A DNA stretch of 64,000 nt, taken from the NCBI GenBank assembly GCA_002163155.1, contig MAAO01000011.1, positions 1-64,000 of the forward strand, read 5' to 3'. How positions within the stretch are numbered: position 1 is the first letter of the stretch; the number at the start of each line of letters is the position of its first letter. The stretch comes from Halobacteriovorax marinus. GTDB taxonomy: Bacteria > Bdellovibrionota > Bacteriovoracia > Bacteriovoracales > Bacteriovoracaceae. Of the stretch, positions 9,008-16,586 are shown one piece after another. The notes below the pieces were generated by a model, which was not told the DNA's origin, made no database searches, and worked only from the letters and a program-made list of their open reading frames with translations. Both the position numbers and the translations under genes were made by a program.

Positions 9008-9126
9008 CTTTCTAAAAATACAATATTACCTATTCCTTATAATTATTAAGAACAAAATAAGTCCACTTCTAAAGCTTATTCAAGTCTTAAATTGTTTAAA
9101 ACCTTGATTCAATTCATAATTAAGAA

Positions 9127-9534
9127 GTGAAAAACTTACTTTATGTAGAAGATGAAAAAGAATTACAAAGCTTTCTAGTAGAAAGTCTGGATTCATTGCC
9201 TATAAATATACACCTTGCCCACGATGCAGAATCGGCCATAGAGTTAATATCTAAGGTGTCGTTTGATATTATCGTTCTGGATTTATATTACACTGAACAA
9301 GGAACAGTAGAAGATATCTTCTTTAACATAGTCGAGTCCAAGGGAAACCTTTGTACTGAGATATTTCTAATATCTGGATTTCTCTATGAGAAAAAGCAAA
9401 TGTTAGATGATTTCTTTTATCTCTTAAATCCAAAAAATATCTTTCAAAAGCCGCAAGGCTTTAAAGACCTCCTCACTATTTTACACTCGAGGATTGAAGA
9501 GAATAAAGTTTCTGTAAATCTAACATGGTATTGA
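9127..9534 (+). CDS. Single-domain response regulator (receiver only)
   Basis: A 135-residue protein consisting of a receiver domain with no output domain. The acidic pocket is VEDE (residues 7-10), the phospho-acceptor is Asp52 in IIVLDLYY, the switch Ser/Thr is Ser83 in FLISGF, and the conserved Lys is Lys108 in FQKPQG. It starts at GTG with AAGAA upstream. Stand-alone receivers act by protein contact, for example on motility or in phosphorelays. Its place between two histidine kinase genes suggests it serves one or both of them (inference). Confidence 0.85.
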   Translation: MKNLLYVEDEKELQSFLVESLDSLPINIHLAHDAESAIELISKVSFDIIVLDLYYTEQGTVEDIFFNIVESKGNLCTEIFLISGFLYEKKQMLDDFFYLLNPKNIFQKPQGFKDLLTILHSRIEENKVSVNLTWY

Positions 9535-9740
9535 TTAAGTATAATATATAGCAAATTTATCTTTTGAAATTATCTCTTTTATTTTTCGAGCATTAAACGG
9601 TAAGTTCATATTTCTTTAAACTCCCTCAACGTATTTTCAGACAGTTAAGTTAAAATAGAACCACAATATATTATTGATGCCCTTCACAAATCATAAAAAT
9701 TTGTTTAAAAAGAACTACTTCAAAATCAAGGGCCTTTTAA

Positions 9741-10220
9741 ATGAAAATCATTCAAGTTTTACTTCTATGTTCGATTAGTTTCTCAATTTTTGCTGAAAAA
9801 GTTCCCCGCCAAAAGGTCTACATAAAGGGCCTAGTAAAGGCAGAAAAAACTTATAAAATGAATGAACTTTCGACTCTGCCACAGATTGAAATTAAAATCA
9901 TTGATCCCTACTCTAAGAATCAAGAGATAAATTTTAAAGGTGTATTGCTAAGTGAGATCTTTAGAATTCACGCCTCTAAAGCGGCCAAGAAAATTAGAGT
10001 GATCGCCATTAATGATTATAAGGTAGAAATCCCTATTGAGTTAGCTAAGAAAGAGAAAATGATTCTCGCCTATAGAGGTGATGGAAAATATCTATCAGTA
10101 AGTAACAGAGGACCCGCTCGCATCGTTATCCCTGGAAAAGGAATACTAGATGAAGGGTCCTTAGCAAATGCAGGACTTAACTGGGTCTGGTTTGTAAAGA
10201 CGATTGAATTTATTAAATGA
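9741..10220 (+). CDS. Exported molybdopterin-oxidoreductase-fold protein lacking the Mo ligand, paired with a kinase
   Basis: A 159-residue protein with signal peptide MKIIQVLLLCSISFSIFA. The mature part resembles the sulfite-oxidase/YedY molybdopterin-binding fold in miniature: VYIKGLVK, FKGVLLSEIF, INDYKVEIP, LAYRGDGKYLS, GPARIVIP and a closing W-V-K-x-I-E-F. The mature sequence has no Cys at all, so the thiolate ligand of molybdenum is missing. It is more likely a binding or sensing domain than an enzyme. Its stop overlaps the start of the next kinase gene by four bases (ATGA), implying coupled translation and a shared function. Confidence 0.7.
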   Translation: MKIIQVLLLCSISFSIFAEKVPRQKVYIKGLVKAEKTYKMNELSTLPQIEIKIIDPYSKNQEINFKGVLLSEIFRIHASKAAKKIRVIAINDYKVEIPIELAKKEKMILAYRGDGKYLSVSNRGPARIVIPGKGILDEGSLANAGLNWVWFVKTIEFIK

Positions 10221-11620
10221 GTAATAGTAAGTTAAAAAAATATTTCTTAAAGAACTACGCTCTTAGCTGCTTGTTCTTTCTTCTGTTAGGGCTCTTTGTG
10301 GCCTTCGTAGGTTATTGGACCTTATCTCTTAACGATAAGTCACTAAAGCGGGTCTATTCTTTTAGACTCTTTTCTAGAGCTCACTTTCAAGTGATCAACG
10401 CTAACTCAAAAGCACTCTATCTGATGAATCAGGGAGTTTTACTCAATGACTCAGAAGCTCTAGAAGAAGGATACTCGCATCTAGAAACATCGAAGGGATT
10501 TATTCTCTCTCTAAATTCAGAGATGTTTTTAAATGATCAGATGACTACTTTCGATAAGTTCTTAGATGAATACGATGACTTAATCACTTCCTATGAAAGC
10601 TTATTAGATAGAGACATCACGACTCTTGATAAGGCGCTAATAAAGGATCTTTCGAAACGTATTAGAAGTATTTCAAAATCTTTTGCTTTTTCAGAATCTG
10701 ATTTTTGGCGAAAAAGATCTAGTGACTTTGAAAATATTCGCGTGAGAAATAGCATCATTCAAAAAGTTTATTGGGGAGTTCTTACTTTTTTCTTTATAGG
10801 TATCGTTGTGCTGGTCTACTCTTCTTATGAACGAAGTAAATTAGAAATAGCGCTTGAGCAACAGCGAGTTCAAAATGTTTCGAGATCTCGACTTACTGCC
10901 CTTGGACAATTTTCAGCAGGTGTGGCCCATGAGATTAACAACCCTCTAACGGTTATTCTCTGGCGTTTAAAGTCTATTAAGAAGAAGTACGAAGATAGTT
11001 ATGAGTTAAGTATTTTCTCTAAGGATATTGATAGTATTGAGACCAATACCAAGAGAATTGATAAAATCATCAAAGGGATAAAGACTTTGACGGCCAATGC
11101 CAATGAAGATGCGTTTGAAAAAGTTTCAGTCAAATCTATCAAGGAACAATTAGATGATATTCTAGCTCCAAAAGTCGATTTAGGGAATTTCAAATACACT
11201 TTTACTTCGAATATCCTAGACACTGAAACCGACATGAGAGAAGTACAGATAATCCAAGTACTCATTAACTTGATCAATAATAGTATTGATGCCATTGAAA
11301 CTTTGGATGAGAAGTGGATAAGGATTGAGACAAATATAGAAGCGAACTTCTTAATCTACTCTGTAACTGATAGTGGTATGGGGATTAATAAAGACGCGCA
11401 GGGATTACTTTTTAAACTCTTCTACACAACGAAATCAAAGAACAAGAAAGGAACGGGAATTGGATTAACACTTGCTTCCCAAATTTTAAAAGATCACAGA
11501 GGATCTTTGGAATATAATCCAGAATCTAAACATACTCAATTTCTCATTAAACTTCCTATTAATCTCGAACAATCTTCCCTTCTCGTGAAAGCATCCCAAG
11601 AAAAAGAATTAACCACCTAG
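10217..11620 (+). CDS. Membrane sensor histidine kinase
   Basis: A 467-residue kinase. Transmembrane helix 1 (about residues 17-37), a helical periplasmic four-helix-bundle-like region, and transmembrane helix 2 (about 184-203) precede the H-box with His238 in SAGVAHEINNPLTVI. Then come the N-box INLINNSIDAI, G1 VTDSGMGI, F-box LFKLFYTTK and G2 KGTGIGLTLA. All catalytic motifs are intact. It overlaps the exported molybdopterin-fold protein upstream by four bases, so the pair is probably one sensory unit. It converges on the next gene, overlapping its 3' end by four bases. No dedicated response regulator is attached; the receiver at 9127 is the nearest. Confidence 0.9.
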   Translation: MSNSKLKKYFLKNYALSCLFFLLLGLFVAFVGYWTLSLNDKSLKRVYSFRLFSRAHFQVINANSKALYLMNQGVLLNDSEALEEGYSHLETSKGFILSLNSEMFLNDQMTTFDKFLDEYDDLITSYESLLDRDITTLDKALIKDLSKRIRSISKSFAFSESDFWRKRSSDFENIRVRNSIIQKVYWGVLTFFFIGIVVLVYSSYERSKLEIALEQQRVQNVSRSRLTALGQFSAGVAHEINNPLTVILWRLKSIKKKYEDSYELSIFSKDIDSIETNTKRIDKIIKGIKTLTANANEDAFEKVSVKSIKEQLDDILAPKVDLGNFKYTFTSNILDTETDMREVQIIQVLINLINNSIDAIETLDEKWIRIETNIEANFLIYSVTDSGMGINKDAQGLLFKLFYTTKSKNKKGTGIGLTLASQILKDHRGSLEYNPESKHTQFLIKLPINLEQSSLLVKASQEKELTT

Positions 11621-11982
11621 TACTCAACAACTCCACCAGTACCAGTTCCACTACCACCATCACCTGCTTTCCTATCAAACCTTGGGGGCCTAGGTCCTAG
11701 AATAGCTCTTCTTCTCTTTAAACCAAAGTAAACTTTAGGAGTGACTTTCTTTTGCTTTTTAAGCTTCTCTAAGTACGGCCAGAAGCGCTCATTGTACTTC
11801 GAGATAAAGGTTATCATGGGTTTTAAATTCTTGGATTCAGAGACATCGTGATTACTCTTTACACACACACCATTTTTGACCGCAATAAGCTCCTCATCGT
11901 CACCGCGAGCGGCGTTTACTTGTAAGGTGGAAAGAGTGAATAAGAGAATTAAAAATACTTTCATAAGTCTATTGTTAACCAT
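11617..11982 (-). CDS. Small exported protein with Gly-rich tail
   Basis: A 121-residue unknown. A signal peptide (MKVFLILLFTLSTLQVNA) starts at internal codon 7, so translation may begin at 11964 rather than 11982; neither has a good Shine-Dalgarno. The mature protein is basic with one Cys and ends in a Gly/Thr-rich tail (GDGGSGTGTGGVVEY). The last four bases overlap the convergent kinase gene. No family recognised. Confidence 0.55.
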   Translation of the reverse strand: MVNNRLMKVFLILLFTLSTLQVNAARGDDEELIAVKNGVCVKSNHDVSESKNLKPMITFISKYNERFWPYLEKLKKQKKVTPKVYFGLKRRRAILGPRPPRFDRKAGDGGSGTGTGGVVEY

Positions 11983-12070
11983 ATTTCATTTATAAGGAAA
12001 AACTAGTTAACTTTGACGTATTAATCGACACTTAGATCTTTTCCCAGTGCCAATAAAAGCTGTTTTGAGG

Positions 12071-12196
12071 CTAGAAGTAGTGAGTGATGATAACCAGGGC
12101 GAGTATCACTATGGAGCTCACTCCCATCACCACAAGACTCCAACGAAGTGCTTCTTTAATGTCTTCAAATACAATCTTCATTTCATTAGTTTCCAT
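12071..12196 (-). CDS. Small 41-residue single-pass membrane protein
   Basis: ATG at 12196 to TAG at 12071. It starts METNEMKIVFEDIKEALRW, followed by a hydrophobic helix of about 20 residues (SLVVMGVSSIVILALVIITH) and ends HYF. An AAAAGGAACG sequence six bases before the ATG is a good ribosome site. The acidic amphipathic start plus one membrane span suggests a membrane microprotein. The only support is codon pattern, ribosome site and hydrophobicity. It stands alone between hairpins, and a GCCGTAAA stretch lies upstream. Confidence 0.55.
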   Translation of the reverse strand: METNEMKIVFEDIKEALRWSLVVMGVSSIVILALVIITHYF

Positions 12197-12264
12197 TAAC
12201 CGTTCCTTTTAGTTTACGGCAGATCTTAAGGCCATGATGAGAGAATGTTAACTTTTGGGTGATC

Positions 12265-12293
12265 AAAGTGCTCCAATGTAAATGGAGCACTTT
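12265..12293 (-). terminator. Hairpin, probable terminator of the HD-domain gene
   Basis: AAAGTGCTCCA (12265-12275) pairs perfectly over 11 bp with TGGAGCACTTT (12283-12293). It lies 36 bp 3' of the stop at 12329. The T-tract is short. Confidence 0.6.
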
Positions 12294-12328
12294 ATTCTAA
12301 AGATTTCATGATGATTAAGAGTTGGTTC

Positions 12329-13309
12329 TTACACCATTGCTTTGACGACTTCTTTTAATTTTTCAAAATACTTCAATTCGAAATTTCCAATTTCCTCAGT
12401 TTTTAAACTAGAGAAAGCTTCTGCTATTTCTAGATTTTCAAATGTCACTTTCTTATCAAAGCGATTAGAAATACCAAGTATCTGAGAGAGAGGTTCAGGC
12501 TTGTCTACTTTATTAGGATAACCACCACCACCTAATTCTTCTTCATGTGACTCAATTAGCTTTAAGATATTTGGATTCACAAAATCTTTTTTAGAAAGAA
12601 TGCGAATTCCTTCGGCCACATGATCTTTATAAATTAACTTATCGTTAGGCTTTAGACGATTCTTAGGTCTGGGAAAGAGAATATCTATATCGTCTTGTTT
12701 CATTTGCTTCAAACCAATATCGTGAAGTAAGCAAGCGGCTCCCAAGTTGTCTAGATCATCCCCTCTAAAGCCACAAGAAAAAGCAATCTTTAGCGCAATC
12801 GCCGCTACGTTTGAACAATGTTGTTGAATTTTCTCGGTCTTCTTTTTCTTCTTAGAAAAGAGTTTAGTTAAGGCCTTGGGATTATCGCTAACGACTTTCC
12901 TAAGTCCTTTAGCTGCCTTTAGCGTCAGGTTGTAGGCTTCCTGTGATTCAGGGTCTTCGAAATTAACTTCTACAGCTGCGGTGGCAATGTCATTAATGAT
13001 ATCGAACTTTTCATCTTCATCTAGGTTTTCATTAGTGAGAGCTTCATCAATTTCTTCATCAATAAACCCTTCAAACTCTTCTCGGTCTTCCTTTGGACAA
13101 AAGAGGCGTTGCACATCTTTTTGTTTGAGCTTTTGAATTTTCTTAAAACTCTCCAGCCGACCTTCGGCCATATCATCACCTTTTCTAATGTAGTGAATAT
13201 ATTTCTCATTAACTTTAATATAGAGATCAAACGTAAAAGGACAATTAGCTCTAATGATATCTATATTGACTGGCATGAAATGTTCTTCGTTCTTGTCTAC
13301 TTCGTCCAT
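12329..13309 (-). CDS. HD-GYP-like domain protein
   Basis: A 326-residue cytoplasmic protein. An N-terminal region (about 1-80) has the strand pattern often found before HD-GYP domains. A helical linker follows, then an HD domain from about residue 160: His164 (QQHCSNVAA), the HD pair His196-Asp197 in LLHDIGLKQ, His230 (DHVAEG), and His255 in ESHEEELGGGGYP. That last stretch matches the HHE...DGSGYP signature with one His and the Asp altered. HD-GYP proteins hydrolyse cyclic-di-GMP; with these changes activity is uncertain. A GTCGATAA box lies six bases before the ATG and no Shine-Dalgarno is visible, so the mRNA may be leaderless. It has a more degenerate relative at 30909. Confidence 0.75.
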   Translation of the reverse strand: MDEVDKNEEHFMPVNIDIIRANCPFTFDLYIKVNEKYIHYIRKGDDMAEGRLESFKKIQKLKQKDVQRLFCPKEDREEFEGFIDEEIDEALTNENLDEDEKFDIINDIATAAVEVNFEDPESQEAYNLTLKAAKGLRKVVSDNPKALTKLFSKKKKKTEKIQQHCSNVAAIALKIAFSCGFRGDDLDNLGAACLLHDIGLKQMKQDDIDILFPRPKNRLKPNDKLIYKDHVAEGIRILSKKDFVNPNILKLIESHEEELGGGGYPNKVDKPEPLSQILGISNRFDKKVTFENLEIAEAFSSLKTEEIGNFELKYFEKLKEVVKAMV

Positions 13310-13315
13310 AAAGGC

Positions 13316-13323
13316 TTATCGAC
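13316..13323 (-). promoter_or_regulatory. CCGATAA-type box immediately before the HD gene
   Basis: GTCGATAA on the minus strand, one mismatch from GCCGATAA, ending six bases before the start codon. A Shine-Dalgarno is absent, which predicts a leaderless transcript. Confidence 0.4.
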
Positions 13324-13399
13324 AGTGGAAGTAAAATTCTTTTGTTACGAGAGCTAGAATGGACTCAATTTTACAATAAGTTTTAAAGTGAAGTGTTTC

Positions 13400-14497
13400 T
13401 TACTCAACAACTTCAGCTAAAACTGAAATACCTTCGCGCTCAAGAATAGCTTTTGCTTCTGGTGTCACTCCCCTTAAGAAGGCCACAGTGGGAAAGAAGG
13501 TCTCTTCTAGACCTAGAAAACGAATAATCTGAATGGTCTCTAATTGTTGATCAAAAATCGTCTTATTACGACCGCGACCAGCACTCACTTCACTGCGAGA
13601 TATTGGTTTCTTATAATTTTTGACTTCAACCACAGAGTAGCGATTATGCTTTTTTACGATGAGATCAAATTCCTTTGTTTCAAGAAAAGTTTTAGCTCTT
13701 CTTAACACTTCATCGTTAGAAAGATTATCAAGATTTTTAAAAACTTTTGGATATTTTTGCATTAATTGAGGAATTTGTTCAACACTTAGCCTTGCTAGTT
13801 TTTGTTCAAGTGCTGTAGCAAAAATATCATTCACAACTTGTGACTTAGGATTTAATAAATTCTGCCTTACAAGATAGACTCCTTGCGCTTGCAAGTTTCC
13901 AAGGCGAAGTAGAACATCTAACTCTCCTAAGTGTCCCTTGTAATTTGTCCAGCCAAGAGAATCAAAGATTCTCCTTTGTTCAGGTTTTCTAAGGTCAAAG
14001 TTTGTATTGAATAGATCTCGCATAGACTCATCACTTCTAAATGCCGAAATTTTATTTAACTTAGAATCTCCAAGGTCAATATGGGCGGCGCTCATTTCTA
14101 AGTAGTGATCCAACTCCTCACTATGGCCTTTTCCACTTCTTATATGAGAGGCCAGGTCTTGGTGAGCAGTCACAAAGAAATCCAGTGCATCTTTAACTTT
14201 TGGACTTTGACCACCATGGGAATCTTGATAGATTTTAGTGAATTTATCCATCGAAGGTCTCTTATTTAACATTTCACTTCTAAAATTTTCAAAGTTTGGA
14301 ATCTTTGTGGCGAGAGAGTTCTCTCCCGTTCTAATGGGTCCACTCTTAGTGGGATTGGCCGCAATGAAAGCGCGCGCTGAATCTCTACAGTCTCTTAGAT
14401 TTGCAGAACTGGCCGGATCCCGATGACTATAGTCATGAATACTAGTGGCACAAGAGCTGAGAAGGAGAAAACTTAGAACTAAAAAGATTTTATTCAT
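13400..14497 (-). CDS. Lipoprotein with a PD-(D/E)XK nuclease-like C-terminal domain
   Basis: A 365-residue protein. It has a lipoprotein signal peptide with lipobox LLSSC (Cys16), a helical region (about 30-180), then a C-terminal domain matching the PD-(D/E)XK nuclease plan: helix GHLGELDVLLRLG (Glu192), then EFDLIV (Asp278), VVEVKNYKKP (Glu291, Lys293) and a helix with FDQQLETIQI. The order E...D...ExK is that of YraN/Holliday-resolvase-type members. A membrane-anchored nuclease outside the cytoplasm would be unusual and would suit degradation of foreign or prey DNA (inference). The N-terminal half resembles the lipoprotein at 47084. A GCCGATAA box with TAAA 12 bp away lies upstream. Confidence 0.65.
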   Translation of the reverse strand: MNKIFLVLSFLLLSSCATSIHDYSHRDPASSANLRDCRDSARAFIAANPTKSGPIRTGENSLATKIPNFENFRSEMLNKRPSMDKFTKIYQDSHGGQSPKVKDALDFFVTAHQDLASHIRSGKGHSEELDHYLEMSAAHIDLGDSKLNKISAFRSDESMRDLFNTNFDLRKPEQRRIFDSLGWTNYKGHLGELDVLLRLGNLQAQGVYLVRQNLLNPKSQVVNDIFATALEQKLARLSVEQIPQLMQKYPKVFKNLDNLSNDEVLRRAKTFLETKEFDLIVKKHNRYSVVEVKNYKKPISRSEVSAGRGRNKTIFDQQLETIQIIRFLGLEETFFPTVAFLRGVTPEAKAILEREGISVLAEVVE

Positions 14498-14525
14498 TAA
14501 ACACCTATTTTATTTATTATAGTGT

Positions 14526-14549
14526 TTATCGGCTAAGAGGGAGATTTTA
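14526..14549 (-). promoter_or_regulatory. FliA-like promoter of the nuclease-like lipoprotein gene
   Basis: On the minus strand TAAA (14546-14549), 12 bp, then GCCGATAA (14526-14533), an exact match to the sigma-28 -10 consensus. The spacing is three bases shorter than the enterobacterial TAAA-N15-GCCGATAA. The same short spacing recurs at 23177 and 47710. Confidence 0.5.
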
Positions 14550-14563
14550 TGAGGGAAATATAC

Positions 14564-14592
14564 TCTTCTCCGACAAGATTTATCGGAGAAGA
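14564..14592 (-). terminator. Terminator hairpin of the ptsGHI operon
   Basis: TCTTCTCCGA (14564-14573) pairs over 10 bp with TCGGAGAAGA (14583-14592), eight bases after the ptsI stop codon at 14600. The following U-tract is weak. Confidence 0.65.
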
Positions 14593-14599
14593 AAATGCT

Positions 14600-16285
14600 T
14601 TAGAATGAAAATATTTTGAGAACTTCTTCTTTGTCTTTAGCCGCAAGTACGCTTGGAACTAATTTATGACATTCGTCTTTATTGGCGATAATAATATTCT
14701 TTCTCACAGAGAGAATACTTCCAGAAGTTACACTGAAAGAATCAAGACCAAGTCCAATCAGAAGTTCAGTTAACTGAAGCTCCGAGGCCATAGATCCACA
14801 CATTCCTACAGGAATTCCTGCTTTATTCGCCCCTTCAATAGTCATATTAATCAATCTAATGACTGAAGGATCAAAGTAAGAGTAGAGATTTGATAATTTA
14901 TCATTCATACGATCTACAGCAATTGTGTATTGAATAAGATCGTTAGTTCCAATACTAAAGAAGTCCACTTCTTCAGCAAGAACATCTGACATAACTGCAG
15001 CTGCAGGAATTTCAATCATGATTCCAATTTTAATATCTGGATCAAAAGAGATATTCTCTGCATGTAACTCTTTCTTACAAGTTTCAAGAATTTCTTTCGC
15101 TTTGATTATTTCATTATGAGTAGCGATCATAGGAAACATAATTTTTAAGTTTCCATAATCAGACGCTCTAAGAATTGCTCTTAATTGCGGCTTGAAGAGA
15201 TCTTCTCTATCCAAACAAATTCTAATGGCACGGTATCCAAGAAAGGGATTATCTTCTGGGTCAAGACCTAGGTAATCAACTTCCTTATCTCCACCAATAT
15301 CAAGAGTCCTAATCGTTACAGGACGATCACCCATGGCGAGTGCAATTTTCTTATAGAATTCAAATTGACTCTCTTCACTTGGAGCAGTCTTGTGCTCCAT
15401 AAAGAGAAATTCAGTTCTAAGTAATCCAATACCTTCTCCGCCATTCTTTAAAACAGCTTCCGTATCTTCTACAGAAGAAATATTGGCAAGTACACTTAAC
15501 TGATGTCCATCTTCAGTAACTGACTCTGCATCGATATACTTAAAAAGCATTTCTTTATACTTAGTATCATCTTCAATGTGACGATCCCATTTCTCTAACA
15601 AATCATTAGAAGGATCTAAGAAGATCTCAGCTTTTAATCCATCAATGGCAACGACACTGGCATTAGCAGCACTTTCTAAAATTCCCCTAGCACCAACAAT
15701 GGCTGGAATTTCAAGAGTACGTGCAATAATCGCCGTATGAGAAGTGATGCCTCCGACTTCAGTAATGAAAGCTCTCACTTTATCTTTATCTATTTGAGCT
15801 GTCTGAGAAGGAGTTATATCTTTAGCAATAAGAACAACATCATTATCTAGTTGTCTTAGGCTTGAAGAATTTATATTTAAAGCTTTAGTGAGGAAACGGC
15901 TGGCCACATCTTTAATGTCCAGTGCTCTCTCTTTAAAGTAATCATCATCAAGGGCCTCAAATTTTGCCATGAAACTAAGAGCAGTTTCTTTAACGGCACA
16001 GCTTAAAACAAGAGACTTCTCATTAATGAGTTTTACGATATCTTTCTTAAAAGAAGGATCCGCAGCGAGCATTGAATGGGCCTCAAAAATTGCCGTCTGA
16101 TCTTCAGTCGTGGCATTTTTAGACAACTCTTCAAGTTCACTGACAACAATTTTACTGATTCTCTCAAATTCACTTAACTCATGATCGATATCCGTAGATG
16201 TTTTTGAAACCACTTTTTCAAAAACATCTTCAAGGATAACAATTTTTCCGTAAGCAAATCCAGGTGACGCGCTTTTACCGATCAT
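14600..16285 (-). CDS. ptsI: Phosphotransferase system enzyme I
   Basis: A 561-residue enzyme I, the usual length. It takes phosphate from phosphoenolpyruvate and passes it to HPr in the cytoplasm. The phospho-acceptor is His183 in GGITSHTAIIARTLEIPA. The C-terminal PEP-binding barrel shows GGEGIGLLRTEFLFM, TIRTLDIGGDK, SIGTNDLIQYT and the active-site Cys in GMCGSMAS. It starts two bases after the ptsH stop codon and is last in the ptsG-ptsH-ptsI order, giving the whole phosphorelay in one operon. Confidence 0.97.
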   Translation of the reverse strand: MIGKSASPGFAYGKIVILEDVFEKVVSKTSTDIDHELSEFERISKIVVSELEELSKNATTEDQTAIFEAHSMLAADPSFKKDIVKLINEKSLVLSCAVKETALSFMAKFEALDDDYFKERALDIKDVASRFLTKALNINSSSLRQLDNDVVLIAKDITPSQTAQIDKDKVRAFITEVGGITSHTAIIARTLEIPAIVGARGILESAANASVVAIDGLKAEIFLDPSNDLLEKWDRHIEDDTKYKEMLFKYIDAESVTEDGHQLSVLANISSVEDTEAVLKNGGEGIGLLRTEFLFMEHKTAPSEESQFEFYKKIALAMGDRPVTIRTLDIGGDKEVDYLGLDPEDNPFLGYRAIRICLDREDLFKPQLRAILRASDYGNLKIMFPMIATHNEIIKAKEILETCKKELHAENISFDPDIKIGIMIEIPAAAVMSDVLAEEVDFFSIGTNDLIQYTIAVDRMNDKLSNLYSYFDPSVIRLINMTIEGANKAGIPVGMCGSMASELQLTELLIGLGLDSFSVTSGSILSVRKNIIIANKDECHKLVPSVLAAKDKEEVLKIFSF

Positions 16286-16287
16286 GG

Positions 16288-16539
16288 TTAAGCGCTTAAA
16301 AAGGTAGAAATTGACTTAAAGGCCGCATCTTTATCTGGACCATCAATTTTCAAATTGCAAGTCTCACCATTTGTTATGCCAAGAGACATAATGCCCATGA
16401 TAGATTTACCGTCTACTTCTTCTTCATTATAAGTAAGAGTGATTTCACTCTCAAAAGTCGTTGCAAGTTTTACGAATTCTGCAGCAGGACGTGCGTGAAG
16501 TCCGTGCTCTTTTGTAACTGTGATATTTTCGTTAATCAT
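16288..16539 (-). CDS. ptsH: Phosphocarrier protein HPr
   Basis: An 83-residue HPr. The phospho-acceptor is His15 in EHGLHARPAAEFV. Ser46 in GKSIMGIMSL is conserved at the site that HPr kinase modifies in bacteria that have it; no such kinase is seen in this window. It lies between the EIICBA gene (47 bp upstream) and ptsI (2 bp downstream). Confidence 0.97.
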   Translation of the reverse strand: MINENITVTKEHGLHARPAAEFVKLATTFESEITLTYNEEEVDGKSIMGIMSLGITNGETCNLKIDGPDKDAAFKSISTFLSA

Positions 16540-16586
16540 AGTGTCTCTCTCTTTCTTAAATAACAGGCAAGTGTGTATGTGCCTTT

